NCBI GenBank assembly: GCA_003225055.1
Contig: QIAU01000137.1
Span: 1 to 64,000 of the forward strand
DNA length: 64,000 bases
Reading direction: 5' to 3'
From: Acidobacteriota bacterium
GTDB lineage: Bacteria > Acidobacteriota > Terriglobia > Terriglobales > Acidobacteriaceae
The notes below the pieces were generated by a model. That model ran no database searches and was not told the DNA's origin. It saw only the letters and a program-made list of their open reading frames with translations. Positions 8,541 to 17,894 of the stretch are shown here, piece by piece (position 1 is the first letter of the stretch; each line of letters starts with the position of its first letter). Position numbers and translations under genes: made by a program.

Positions 8541-9422
8541 CTATAATGCACCCGCCCTCTGCAATTGGTCGCGCATGCCGTGCCAGCTCTCGCGCGAACT
8601 CTGCTCCGGCGATCCGGCCCCCCGCCAGTGCGTCTCCAGGCTCACGGCAAAGTGATAGTTGGCGTTCTTCAGGGCGCGGAACTGTCCTACCCAATCGATC
8701 ACCCCACCTCCCATTGCAGCCCATTCAACGCCTTTGCCGTCCGACTTACGCTGAGAGTCTTTGCAGTGCACATGGCCAATTCGATGATGCGGCAGTTTAT
8801 TGAACCCATCGGGAAATGGCGTCTCCCCAAGCATGGTTGCGTTACCGGGATCCCAATTGAGCATGAAGTTCGGAGCTTTCACAGCGTTCAGGGTTCGCGC
8901 CGCCTCTGCCCCTGTCCCGGTGTTGCATTCGTGTTCGTTTTCGAGCAGCAGGATAATATCTCTCCTGGCAGCCTTCTCGGCGGCTTTGCGTAACTTATCG
9001 TCAATAGCGGCGCGATAGGGAGCTGGATCCTCAAGCCGCCAGAAATCAAAAAGTCGTACACGGTCCGTGTTGAACGCCCGAGCCAGTTCAAGACAACGGT
9101 CCAGAACCTCGTCCTGTTGTTCGAAGGTGAAGTCTGCGTTGAAAGTGTCGCGTTTCTTCGGGCTGAACTTTGACTGGGGAGCCCCCGGCCAGTCCACTTT
9201 GAACAAGGGACTGGCGATGTCGGTGACACGCAATCTCGCGCGCTCCAGAAGGCGACGGGCCTCAGCAACTTCGTTGCTGTCGAGTCTCACAATATTTTTG
9301 TTCCACATGCTGCGGAGTTCGATCCACTCGAGACCGAACTCCTTTGAGACGATTTCCACCGCCCGCGCAAAGTCCTGGGAAATCTCATCGTTGATGACTG
9401 CGATTCGGAAGGGGGAGTTCAT
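8541..9422 (-). CDS. Sugar phosphate isomerase/epimerase-like TIM-barrel protein
   Basis: About 293 residues with no export signal. The AP-endonuclease-2/xylose-isomerase-like TIM barrel is visible from ITDE-type strands: RIAVINDEISQDF, LLENEHECNTG (metal-binding Glu), LNWDPGNA, HVHCKDS and VSLETHW. The ATG at 9422 overlaps the TGA of the upstream gene by four bases, so the two are translationally coupled. Many relatives act as epimerases or isomerases on free sugars or inositols. Probably cytoplasmic and part of the same pathway as the neighbouring exported paralogue. Confidence 0.85.
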   Translation of the reverse strand: MNSPFRIAVINDEISQDFARAVEIVSKEFGLEWIELRSMWNKNIVRLDSNEVAEARRLLERARLRVTDIASPLFKVDWPGAPQSKFSPKKRDTFNADFTFEQQDEVLDRCLELARAFNTDRVRLFDFWRLEDPAPYRAAIDDKLRKAAEKAARRDIILLLENEHECNTGTGAEAARTLNAVKAPNFMLNWDPGNATMLGETPFPDGFNKLPHHRIGHVHCKDSQRKSDGKGVEWAAMGGGVIDWVGQFRALKNANYHFAVSLETHWRGAGSPEQSSRESWHGMRDQLQRAGAL

Positions 9423-10381
9423 ATCGAGATCCCCAGTCGTTCGCAAAGATAGTTCTTGCTTATCCGGGCTGATTCGGTTGGCGATCGTGAAGGATCGGGA
9501 ACACTATCCAGTTCCACGACTGCCCATCCGCGATACCGGACGTCTTGGAGAGCTTTGAACACGGCCGGTAGATCGACGCGTCCGCGCCCGAGCTCCACAA
9601 AGCGAAAGCCGTTGCCGTCCGCCGAGTCCCGATTGGGTGTGCTCTCCACATCTTTAATATGCAAGAACAAAAGTCGGTCATGATACTGCTGGATGGCCTT
9701 GGCCGGATCGCCTCCGCCCTGTAAGTAGTGAGCGATGTCCAGTTCGAGCTTCACGTAACGAGGATCCGCCGCATCCAGCACGCGATCGACTTCTTCCGGA
9801 CTCTGGCCCATCGATCCCATATGATTGTGATATCCGAGCCTTACTCCGAGATCCGCGGAGCGTTTGCCGATTTCAGTCAGCAAGCGTCCTAGTTTCTTGT
9901 AGCCATTGTTAACGGAACCCTTGGGTTTCTTATCCGTAACCTGAAGATACAAGCCCCCGGCAGAGTGCGTGTATTTGGCGTTCTGCACATGCCTGTCGAT
10001 CTCGGAGGTGTCATCTGAACCTTCGATCCGCACGCCACCGCTGGAAAGGGCAACCATCGTGAGATGGTGCTGCTCGAGAAGATTCCGCACATCCGTGGGA
10101 TTCGGAAACTCGCTTAAAAGATTGGAGCGCAGCTGAATGCCGCTAAACCCTAGGGCCGCGATGTCCTCGATTGCCCGCCGGTCGTTTCCTCCCCAGGTTA
10201 TTGCCGCATAACCGATCTTAATTTCAGCGGGGGCTGCCGAGATGGGAGTATCGAAGTGTGACAGATCCATCGGTGGGTACAATGGCTCCAGAGACGAAAA
10301 TGCAGCCGGAGGAATTGCCCAGCTCCCGGCAACAGCCGTCAGTCCTGCTATGAATTCCCTGCGAGATGATTTCGAACTCAT
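9419..10381 (-). CDS. Tat-exported sugar isomerase/epimerase-like TIM-barrel protein
   Basis: About 320 residues. It starts MSSKSSRREFIAGLTAVAGS, a Tat signal, so unlike its neighbour it should be periplasmic. TIM-barrel motifs follow: KIGYAAITWGG, GIQLRSNL, LGYHNHMGSM, LELDIAHYLQGG, LLFLHIKDV and WAVVELDSV, with the metal-binding Glu/Asp/His pattern of the family. ATG at 10381 is preferred to the upstream TTG because GAGAGG precedes it. It lies just after the receptor gene and before the second TIM-barrel gene, so all four genes form one transcript. Confidence 0.85.
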   Translation of the reverse strand: MSSKSSRREFIAGLTAVAGSWAIPPAAFSSLEPLYPPMDLSHFDTPISAAPAEIKIGYAAITWGGNDRRAIEDIAALGFSGIQLRSNLLSEFPNPTDVRNLLEQHHLTMVALSSGGVRIEGSDDTSEIDRHVQNAKYTHSAGGLYLQVTDKKPKGSVNNGYKKLGRLLTEIGKRSADLGVRLGYHNHMGSMGQSPEEVDRVLDAADPRYVKLELDIAHYLQGGGDPAKAIQQYHDRLLFLHIKDVESTPNRDSADGNGFRFVELGRGRVDLPAVFKALQDVRYRGWAVVELDSVPDPSRSPTESARISKNYLCERLGISI

Positions 10382-10414
10382 GGATAAGAGAAACCTCTCT
10401 GGATATGCACTCAA

Positions 10415-13400
10415 TCAGAATGTCACTTTGGCGCTCAGTTCAATGCTCCGGTTGCCGCCGCCAATGCCCCCGGCGGTATCCACACTTGTGACGTGGCCAA
10501 AATCCGGGCTGGTGCGACTTGCGTTGGGATTCGAGAACTGTGGCGTGTTGGTGATGCTAAAGGCCTCGGCCCGGAGCTCTAGCCCTGCCCGCTCTCCGAT
10601 GGGAAAATTGCGAAAGAAAGCGGCGTCAAGATTAAAGAAGCCGGGGCCAGTAAAGGCATAACGGCTCATATTGCCGAGAGCGCCAGGAGTCGTGGGCTGG
10701 ACAAATGAGGAGGGGTCAAACCACAAGTTGGTATCAATACCACCCAGTCTCCGGAAGGGCGCGATCTGGATTGGCGTCTGTGTTGTTCCAGAAGCGCTCA
10801 ACAGCTTTCCGTCGGCGATAAAATGAAGCGGAGTACCGCTCATGCGGGTCAACACTCCGCTAACCCCCCAGCCGCCCAAAATCCAGCTCGCCCAACCTGT
10901 CGCCAGAAAGGGCTTCTGCTTGCCGAACGGCAGCTCATACACGAAGCTCTGGACGAAAGTGTGAAGCCGGTTTCGGCTCTCGATGGAATAGTTGCGCCGG
11001 AAATCGAGATAAATGGACGGGGCGCCATCGTCGGCGCCTATGTCGGAGCGGTAGGCGAGTGCTTTCCCCCAGGTATAGCTGGTTGTCAGCAAAAAGCCAT
11101 TCTTCCACTTGTGGTCAAATTTTACCTGCAGGGAGTTGTAGTTCGACGTCGTCGGCCTAAACAAAAACATCGTATTTCCGCTCCGCCCGAACCGATTGCA
11201 CAGTGGCCTGGTGCTGTTGCCCTGAACACAATTGTTGGCCTGAATGCTCCCGTCTGGATTCAGGGATGGAGCGGTTGCGGCGTTCAAGTCGTATGCCACC
11301 GGGATTTTCACGCCGTGATTGCCCACGTAGGCTAAGTCGAGTACGAAATTCCAGGGCAGGGCGTGCTGCATTGCGAAGTTCCAAGATTCCACGTACGGCT
11401 GCTGAAACTGCTTGTCCACAACCGTGTACGTCTCGCTGGAATTCGGCGTAACCGTCCCGCCGGGCGATATCGCTATGGGAGTTGGCGGGGGGAACCCGGT
11501 AGCCATGGTTGCCACTTGCCCGTTCAGAACCGGCAAAGCAAAGCTGTTAGCTTGCTTGAAATCCTGGTTCTGCCGGATGGGGAAGTTGAAGGCGTACTGG
11601 TTATTGGTAAAGGGCTCGTAGCTTATGCCGAAACCGCCGCGGAACACAGTTTTTTCTCTTAGCCGGTAAGCCAGCCCGAAGCGCGGAGCGAAGTACTTGT
11701 AATAGGTTTTGCGCCCCAAGTTAATGGGATTCCCACCAATCCCGGCAATCACCAGCACATTGTTGATGGGATCATAGTTCGAATAGCCTCCACTATGGCT
11801 GGGAGTCGGAGGCAAGTACAGCTCCCACCTCAAACCTCCTGTGACCGTCAGCTTGCTGCTCGCGTGCCAAGCATCCTGGCCATAGAAGAAAGCCTCCGTT
11901 TCGCGCCAGGAACCGGAAACAATGGAGACGTCGCGGCCGACTTCCGTGGGCCGGTCGATGAGGAATGCTGCGAAATTGTTGGCAATGCCTGTGGGCAGAC
12001 TTTTGCAGCCTTTCGGGGACCCTGCAGGACAATTATTGAGGGCCGTAGTCCCCGTGCCAAAGTCGAACCGGCCGCGTGGTGAGAAGGTTTGAGCCTGTAC
12101 CAGATCGTCGCGCAACCGGCGGATATCAGCGCCCCATTTGATAACGTGGTTGCCTTGGATCTTCGTCAAGTTGCTCACGAAATTGATATTGGTCTCACCG
12201 CGGTCCCAGGGCAGCGAAGCGGAATATCCAACCAGCGGGTTGGGCGGATCCCCGTTGATTCCCAAGATGCGGATTCCCGTGAGGCCGCTGGTGAAATCGC
12301 TCAGATTGACGCCAGGGATGCCGAGAGCGTCGGAAGCCTTGGAACCAAAGTCCGCATTGTGGGCGAGGTTGCGGTAGTGGCCGATCCCAGCCCGCGTCTC
12401 GAGCAGCAGGGTGGGAGAAAAAATATGTGTCTCATTCAGGGCGCCACTCTGCTCGTGTTGCACGCCTGTACCTTGGAAGGCGCCGTTCGCAGGACCGCCC
12501 GCCAAGCCGAAGATCGGTTGTTGAAACACGTTCTGCACGGCCCGACTGTAGCGGAAAGCCAGGCGATCACTGGCGCTCCAGTTGTGATCGAGTTTGACGT
12601 CGAAAGAATTCGGGGTTTTGCGCAGTTGCGTGTTCTGCTCGTAATTGTTGGTAACGCCCTGCAGGTTTGCATGGGGCACCAGCGCCAGGATCTTTTGCGA
12701 AATGGGATCAATGTTGCAGATCACGTTTAAAACGCCATTACAGGAGAACTGCTGCCGGCCCGTACCGTCAGGGTTCCCCGTGTTCGGATCGTAGATGTTG
12801 GTGCCGCCTGCCGCCGGCGACAGCCTGAGATCTCCGCTGCGGAAAGCATCGGTAGGAACGGTAACCCGATTGTACTGTCCGCGGATGTCGCTGATGCGAA
12901 GGAAGTCAAAGAAGAAGAATGTCTTCCCCTTGAGAATGGGGCCGCCGATCGTGGCCCCATAGTAGTTATAGGTCGAGCCGGGGAAGGGCTTTGGGGGTCT
13001 GTTGAAGTAGCTGCGTGCTGCAAAGGCGCTTACACGGTTGTACTCATAAGCCGATCCGTGGAACTGGTTGGTGCCAGACTTGAGGGTTACATTGGTCACC
13101 GCACCCCCGGCCCGCCCGAACTCCGCATCGTAGTTGCTTGTGGTTACATCAACCGTCTGGATGGCTTCGGCAGGCGGCACATAGATTTGCAGCAGGCCGG
13201 TCCGCTCGTCGTCGTTGACGCCTTCAATCATCAATTGGTTGTATTCACGCGATTGGCCATTCACCTCGGTCGAAAGCGTGTCTTGGGCATTGAAGAATTC
13301 CGAGTGATCGCGGTGCGGGCGCACGGTACCGGGAATCAAGGCCATGAGGCCCTGGAAATTACGATTGGCGCCGCCTACAGGCAGTTCCTGTACCTGGACC

Positions 13401-13831
13401 GTCTCGATCTTGTCGCCGACATCGGAGCGATCGGTCTTGAGAGCGGGAGGCGCTGCGGTTATTTCGACAGTCTCGTTTACCGCCCCGGGTTGCAGCGCGA
13501 GGTCAACTCGAACCGTGCTGTTCACCGCAACCTCGACGTTCGGTCGAACCTCTTTCTTAAAACCTGGCATTTCCGCGGTGACGGAATAGGTGCCGGGCGG
13601 TAGGTTCGGAAATGTGTAATTGCCGCTTGAATTCGTGGTTGTCACCCGGCCTATTCCTGTAGAGGTCTCTTGGATGGAGACTGTAGCGCCGCCAATCATG
13701 GCGCCCGAGGAATCGGTGATATTGCCTACCAGGGTCGCATTCACAGCTTGTGCGTGCCCATTGGGTTTTGCGAAAACAATCAGAAAGGCAGTGGCAATTA
13801 GAACTGCACAAGCTCTCGCCCGGGTGGACAT
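10415..13831 (-). CDS. Oar-type TonB-dependent receptor 1
   Basis: About 1138 residues. Signal peptide (CAVLIATAFLIVFAKPNGHAQA), then a carboxypeptidase-regulatory-like domain (about residues 30-115, LVGNITDSSGAMIGGATV and LPPGTYSVTAEMPGF), a plug region (VQELPVGGANRNFQGLMALIPG), and a long beta-barrel ending in KVTF. The C-terminal Phe is the usual outer-membrane assembly signal. Such receptors in Acidobacteria are thought to take up glycans or other large substrates, in the manner of SusC. ATG at 13831 fits the GAGGTG binding site better than the GTG at 13843. It is the first gene of the operon with the TIM-barrel and oxidoreductase genes. Confidence 0.9.
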   Translation of the reverse strand: MSTRARACAVLIATAFLIVFAKPNGHAQAVNATLVGNITDSSGAMIGGATVSIQETSTGIGRVTTTNSSGNYTFPNLPPGTYSVTAEMPGFKKEVRPNVEVAVNSTVRVDLALQPGAVNETVEITAAPPALKTDRSDVGDKIETVQVQELPVGGANRNFQGLMALIPGTVRPHRDHSEFFNAQDTLSTEVNGQSREYNQLMIEGVNDDERTGLLQIYVPPAEAIQTVDVTTSNYDAEFGRAGGAVTNVTLKSGTNQFHGSAYEYNRVSAFAARSYFNRPPKPFPGSTYNYYGATIGGPILKGKTFFFFDFLRISDIRGQYNRVTVPTDAFRSGDLRLSPAAGGTNIYDPNTGNPDGTGRQQFSCNGVLNVICNIDPISQKILALVPHANLQGVTNNYEQNTQLRKTPNSFDVKLDHNWSASDRLAFRYSRAVQNVFQQPIFGLAGGPANGAFQGTGVQHEQSGALNETHIFSPTLLLETRAGIGHYRNLAHNADFGSKASDALGIPGVNLSDFTSGLTGIRILGINGDPPNPLVGYSASLPWDRGETNINFVSNLTKIQGNHVIKWGADIRRLRDDLVQAQTFSPRGRFDFGTGTTALNNCPAGSPKGCKSLPTGIANNFAAFLIDRPTEVGRDVSIVSGSWRETEAFFYGQDAWHASSKLTVTGGLRWELYLPPTPSHSGGYSNYDPINNVLVIAGIGGNPINLGRKTYYKYFAPRFGLAYRLREKTVFRGGFGISYEPFTNNQYAFNFPIRQNQDFKQANSFALPVLNGQVATMATGFPPPTPIAISPGGTVTPNSSETYTVVDKQFQQPYVESWNFAMQHALPWNFVLDLAYVGNHGVKIPVAYDLNAATAPSLNPDGSIQANNCVQGNSTRPLCNRFGRSGNTMFLFRPTTSNYNSLQVKFDHKWKNGFLLTTSYTWGKALAYRSDIGADDGAPSIYLDFRRNYSIESRNRLHTFVQSFVYELPFGKQKPFLATGWASWILGGWGVSGVLTRMSGTPLHFIADGKLLSASGTTQTPIQIAPFRRLGGIDTNLWFDPSSFVQPTTPGALGNMSRYAFTGPGFFNLDAAFFRNFPIGERAGLELRAEAFSITNTPQFSNPNASRTSPDFGHVTSVDTAGGIGGGNRSIELSAKVTF

Positions 13832-14230
13832 TTTGCACCTCACAACCCGATCTGTATTAGGACTGGCTTCCTAATCTAGAAGGGAAATCGGTCCTCACTT
13901 CCCACAACGGATAGCAATCGATATGATCGTCCGGTCTCCTCAACCCTTCGCCTAATCACTAGGATTTGGGGCGGCCATCAACCCTGCCGGGTGCCGAGGG
14001 AGGCTTGATTCCGCGAAGTTGGGTGAGAAGTCACAACCTCGCGGGGCGCACGATACGCTGACGATCTGTCCGTGTACATACAGTGATTCATGTATCAAGA
14101 TAGAAAATTACGCGTGTATCGGAAAAACGTCGGCTCCGAGGATCAAATTTGTGCTTTCCTGTAGGGGCTTCGGATCGTGGTCCGCGCGTTCAACGGGACG
14201 GGTCTTGGCGCGTATAAGCGGAGTGTAGCA
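13832..14230. promoter_or_regulatory. Divergent promoter region with a dyad
   Basis: Intergenic space between the minus-strand receptor operon and the plus-strand uronate operon, so it must carry both promoters. A dyad TGATTCATGTATCA lies at 14084-14097 (symmetric except for one pair), flanked by TACAT on the left. It could be an operator for the LarA-like gene. I could not place convincing -35/-10 pairs. Confidence 0.35.
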
Positions 14231-15514
14231 GTGAATGAACGGCTGGTTGTCGGAAGGGAATCTACAGACGGTTATTTAGGGCCGGACGAGATCTACGAGA
14301 TTGTCGCTGAATCGGTGGAGTCGGTCGCGCTCGGCGGCAAGCGGGTACTGGTGATCATCCCCGACGGCACTCGCACGATGCCCATGCCGCTGATGTTTGA
14401 GATCTTGCAGAAGCTACTCCGGCCGCGCGTAAAGAAGCTGGATTACCTGGTAGCTTTGGGGACGCATCCGCTGATGTCGGACGCGCAGCTGAGCAAGCTG
14501 ATCGGGCGCACCGTGGTGGATGGCAGGGTTGGCGATACCCACATTTTCAATCACCACTGGGAAGACCGAGCAACGTTTCTAACCTTGGGTACTATTGCCG
14601 CCGCCGAGATCTCCAGGTTAACCCATGGGCTGATGTCCAGGGACGTGCCTGTCACACTGAACCGGTTGATAGTCGAATATGACCACCTCATCATCTGCGG
14701 GCCGGTTTTTCCCCATGAGGTGGTAGGTTTTTCTGGGGGGAATAAGTACTTCTTCCCCGGTATTGGCGGAGCGGAGATCATCGATTTCACTCACTGGCTA
14801 GGCGCGGTAATCACAAACTACGACGTTATTGGCGCAGGGTACACCCCCGTTCGCGCCGTAATTGACCGTGCCGCGAGCCTTGTTCCTCGGCCGACTTCGT
14901 GTTTCGCGCTGGTGGTAACTAAGGAGGGAACCGCCGGGTTGTTCTTCGGAGCGCCGGAGGACGCATGGAAAGCAGCCTCTGCTGTTTCCGCCAAGAAGCA
15001 TATTGTTTGGCTCGACAAGCCGTTTCGCCGCGTGCTGTCGGTTCTGCCTGAACTATATGACGATCTCTGGACGGGTGCCAAAGGGATGTACAAGCTGGAG
15101 CCGGCCCTGGCGGACGGAGGGGAAATCGTTATTTACAACCCCGCAATGACCGAGATCAGCTACACACATGGGAAGCTGATCGATGAGGTTGGCTATCACT
15201 GCCGCGATTACTTCCTCAAGCAATGGCACCGATTCAAGCATTACCCCGGTGGTGTGCTGGCGCATTCCACGCACGTCAAGGGACTGGGCGTGTACGACGA
15301 GAAGACCGGAATCGAGTCGCCCCGGATCCAGGTGACGCTTGCTACAGGCATATCGGAAGAACGTTGCCGGAGGGTCAATCTTGGGTATCTAAATTCGGCG
15401 GTGGTCAACCTCGATGATTGGCGAGGCCGCGAGAGTCAGGGAGTCGTCCTGATCCCGAGGGCGGGGGAGACCCTGTACCGTCTGAAGCAGCCCAGCGCCG
15501 CGCGAGCTTCTTAG
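14231..15514 (+). CDS. LarA-like nickel-pincer hydroxyacid racemase/epimerase homologue
   Basis: About 427 residues. Motifs of the LarA superfamily are in order: PDGTRTMPM (Asp and Arg of the substrate site), LGTHP (His), FPHEVVGFSGGNKYFFPG (the His and the Lys that in LarA carries or contacts the nickel-pincer cofactor). LarA itself racemises lactate; relatives act on malate, gluconate and other 2-hydroxyacids. As the first gene of a uronate operon, this one may epimerise an aldonic or aldaric acid; that is inference. No larB, larC or larE cofactor genes are in the window, so they must lie elsewhere if the enzyme is active. GTG at 14231 (with GGAG eight bases upstream) is preferred to the earlier in-frame start at 14177. 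Confidence 0.8.
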   Translation: MNERLVVGRESTDGYLGPDEIYEIVAESVESVALGGKRVLVIIPDGTRTMPMPLMFEILQKLLRPRVKKLDYLVALGTHPLMSDAQLSKLIGRTVVDGRVGDTHIFNHHWEDRATFLTLGTIAAAEISRLTHGLMSRDVPVTLNRLIVEYDHLIICGPVFPHEVVGFSGGNKYFFPGIGGAEIIDFTHWLGAVITNYDVIGAGYTPVRAVIDRAASLVPRPTSCFALVVTKEGTAGLFFGAPEDAWKAASAVSAKKHIVWLDKPFRRVLSVLPELYDDLWTGAKGMYKLEPALADGGEIVIYNPAMTEISYTHGKLIDEVGYHCRDYFLKQWHRFKHYPGGVLAHSTHVKGLGVYDEKTGIESPRIQVTLATGISEERCRRVNLGYLNSAVVNLDDWRGRESQGVVLIPRAGETLYRLKQPSAARAS

Positions 15515-15538
15515 CGGAAGCTATTTGGCTAGCCCCGC

Positions 15539-15570
15539 GGCCGAAAAACTTAATGGCCGAAAAACTTAAT
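15539..15570. repeat. 16-bp tandem direct repeat
   Basis: GGCCGAAAAACTTAAT occurs twice head to tail (15539-15554 and 15555-15570). It lies between the LarA-like gene and the IclR gene, directly before a TTGACA at 15570-15575 that could be a -35 box, although no good -10 follows. Confidence 0.8.
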
Positions 15571-15615
15571 TGACAACCGAGCGGAACGGTGACAGGCTTG
15601 GAGCCGGGAATTCAT

Positions 15616-15638
15616 CTATTGCAACGATGTTGCAATAG
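15616..15638. promoter_or_regulatory. Perfect palindrome, likely IclR operator
   Basis: CTATTGCAAC, the spacer GAT, then GTTGCAATAG: two perfect 10-base arms around three bases, ending 7 bases before the ATG of the IclR gene at 15646. Family knowledge: IclR proteins bind short palindromes and often repress their own gene. Position over the ribosome binding region supports autoregulation and control of the downstream operon. Confidence 0.75.
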
Positions 15639-15645
15639 GCAAAAC

Positions 15646-16449
15646 ATGAAAATAGCACGAACAACATCCGGAAAATACGTAGTGGATGCCGTTTCGAAGG
15701 CTCTCGACATTCTCGAGGCATTTCAAGCTCCCGAAGGGCTGACGTTGAATGCGGTGAGCCGGCAGGTAGGGCTTAATAAGAGCCGCACGTTCAGGCTCCT
15801 TCACACACTTGCTGAACGTGGATACGTAGAGCGAAGCGCTGACGGTAGTTGTTATCGGCTGGGTACCAAGATTGTGGAGCGGGCGACCCACGTGCGCCGC
15901 GATATCAGGGACGTCGCTCGTCCTTTAATGATAGGACTGCGCGAACGTTTCAATGAGATGGTAAACCTGAGTGTTCTCGATGGAGAACACGTTCTTTACC
16001 TCCACATCCTGGAGAGTACGCGTCCGTTCCGAATGAGCGCGACGGTCGGGTGCCGAATGACGTCACATAAGACCTCGATGGGTAAAGCGATGCTTGCTTT
16101 TCACCTTGCTGACGATGCGCGGTCTCCATATTTCTTCCACCTGGCCAAGCTGCCGCGCAGTTCGCGGCAGAGGATGCGCAAAGAACTCGAGCGAGTACGA
16201 CAGATTGGATACGCGATGGATAACGAAGAGAATGAACCCGGTGTGGCGTGCATCGGCGCCCCGATCTTCGACGAAACACAACCCATTGGTGCAATGAGCG
16301 TATCTGGACCTGTGCATCGAATTCTGCAGAACAAGACAAAGATTGCCGAGGCGCTAATGGCCGCCTGCAAACAAGTTTCGAGAAATCTTGGACACGCCTC
16401 CGAGACGGACAGCTTACCGCAGCGGCAATCTATGAGTGCAAAAGCGTAG
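15646..16449 (+). CDS. IclR-family transcriptional regulator
   Basis: About 267 residues. The N-terminal winged helix-turn-helix is clear (VSKALDILEAF, then LTLNAVSRQVGLNKSRTFRLL and LAERGYVER). The C-terminal IclR effector domain follows (VLDGEHVLYLHILESTRPFRM, MGKAMLAF, GVACIGAPIFD, GAMSVSGPV). Such regulators bind KDG or related acids in pectin and uronate degraders (KdgR). The neighbours (hexuronate transporter, KDG kinase, KduD, KDPG aldolase) make the same role likely. ATG at 15646 is chosen because conserved IclR sequence starts there and the palindrome lies just upstream. Confidence 0.9.
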   Translation: MKIARTTSGKYVVDAVSKALDILEAFQAPEGLTLNAVSRQVGLNKSRTFRLLHTLAERGYVERSADGSCYRLGTKIVERATHVRRDIRDVARPLMIGLRERFNEMVNLSVLDGEHVLYLHILESTRPFRMSATVGCRMTSHKTSMGKAMLAFHLADDARSPYFFHLAKLPRSSRQRMRKELERVRQIGYAMDNEENEPGVACIGAPIFDETQPIGAMSVSGPVHRILQNKTKIAEALMAACKQVSRNLGHASETDSLPQRQSMSAKA

Positions 16450-16499
16450 CTCTTCCCCAGTCCTATGCGCCTGCTCTCATAGGAGCCAGAAAGCGGTTT

Positions 16500-17816
16500 A
16501 TGGCCGAGATGGTTAACGAAGTCAGTGTCCCGAACATTCCGATCGAACCGCCCGCGCCAGTTCCGGCGGCAGGACACTGCCGCTGGGTGGTCTGCGGTCT
16601 GCTCTTCTTCGCGGCTACGGTCAATTATATCGACCGGCAGGTAATTGGCCTGCTGAAGCCCACGCTCCAAGCGGAACTCCACTGGAACGAGATCGATTAC
16701 AGCAACATCGTTTTTGCCTTCCAGGTAGCTTATGCGGCCGGGCTGTTGCTCGTCGGGCGAGTCATGGATTGGTTGGGAACGCGCCGGGGATTTTCCCTGT
16801 CGGTATTTTTGTGGAGCCTGGCGGCCATGGCCCACGCTCTTGTCCGAAGCGTCTTCGGCTTCGGTGCCGCGCGGTTTGCCCTGGGGTGGGGTGAATCGGG
16901 CAGCTTTCCGGCCTCGATCAAAGCCGTGGCCGAATGGTTTCCGAAGAAAGAGAGAGCCTTGGCCACGGGCATCTTCAACTCGGGAACGAATCTTGGCGCA
17001 ATTGTAGCGCCGCTCGTAGTGCCGTGGCTAACCCTCAAGTATGGGTGGCCGGCGGCGTTTGTTGCAACTGGAGCAATCGGACTGGTGTGGATCGTTCTTT
17101 GGCTGGCCGTCTACCGCACGCCTGAAAAGCACACGACAGTTACCGCTGCGGAACTGGCCTATATCCGAAGCGATCCCGGCGAATCCGCGGTGCCGATCAA
17201 GGGGAGGCAGCTGATTCGACATCGTCAGATGTGGGCATTCGCCATAGGCAAGTTTCTGACCGATCCGGTCTGGTGGCTGTACTTGTTCTGGCTCCCCGAT
17301 TTCTTGTATCGCAATCATCACGTGAACCTGCAGGGAATGATTCTGCCATTGATCGTGATCTATAACGCGGCCACGGTGGGGAGCGTAGCCGGCGGATGGC
17401 TTTCGTCGGCACTCATACGTCGCGGATGGAGCGTGAACAAGGGCCGGAAAACCGCGATGCTGGTGTGCGCGCTTTGCGTGGTTCCCATTGTCCTGGCGTC
17501 GAGAGTTTCAGGACTGTGGCCAGCCGTGGCGCTGATCGGTCTGGCCACCGCCGCCCACCAGGGATGGTCGGCAAACATTTTTACCACGGCTTCGGATATG
17601 TTTCCGCGGCGAGCGATCGGATCGGTTGTGGGCTTCGGTGGCATGGCCGGTGCCGTAGGTGGAATGTTGATCGCGAAGGTAGTGGGATACCTCCTCGAAT
17701 GGACGGGTTCTTATTTCCTGGTGTTCTTAATGTCGGGGTCGGCATATCTCATCGCACTGCTCTCGATCCATGTTCTCGCGCCAAAGCTGAGCCCTGTTGA
17801 ATTCGAGGCAGCGTGA
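16500..17816 (+). CDS. MFS transporter of the hexuronate (ExuT/ACS) type
   Basis: About 438 residues with twelve predicted membrane helices. The first helix (VVCGLLFFAATVNYIDRQV) carries the N-Y-x-D-R motif of the anion:cation symporter family. Further motifs are GRVMDWLGTRRG after helix 2 and FALGWGESGSFPASIKAVAEWF, which matches ExuT- and galacturonate/glucarate-type carriers. Inner membrane; probably proton symport of a hexuronate or its oxidised product. ATG at 16500 is used; longer readings add sequence overlapping the IclR gene. It lies 50 bases after the regulator in the uronate operon. Confidence 0.88.
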   Translation: MAEMVNEVSVPNIPIEPPAPVPAAGHCRWVVCGLLFFAATVNYIDRQVIGLLKPTLQAELHWNEIDYSNIVFAFQVAYAAGLLLVGRVMDWLGTRRGFSLSVFLWSLAAMAHALVRSVFGFGAARFALGWGESGSFPASIKAVAEWFPKKERALATGIFNSGTNLGAIVAPLVVPWLTLKYGWPAAFVATGAIGLVWIVLWLAVYRTPEKHTTVTAAELAYIRSDPGESAVPIKGRQLIRHRQMWAFAIGKFLTDPVWWLYLFWLPDFLYRNHHVNLQGMILPLIVIYNAATVGSVAGGWLSSALIRRGWSVNKGRKTAMLVCALCVVPIVLASRVSGLWPAVALIGLATAAHQGWSANIFTTASDMFPRRAIGSVVGFGGMAGAVGGMLIAKVVGYLLEWTGSYFLVFLMSGSAYLIALLSIHVLAPKLSPVEFEAA

Positions 17817-17894
17817 TCGAGCCGCAGGGAGCAAGGCAAATGAGGGATGCCGGCTAGCCTCCCTCCCTGCCTGGGAAGAAACCGGAACGCAGCG

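Noticed and set aside
12089-12730. 213-codon frame opposite receptor 1
   Set aside because: Antisense shadow of a clear receptor gene.
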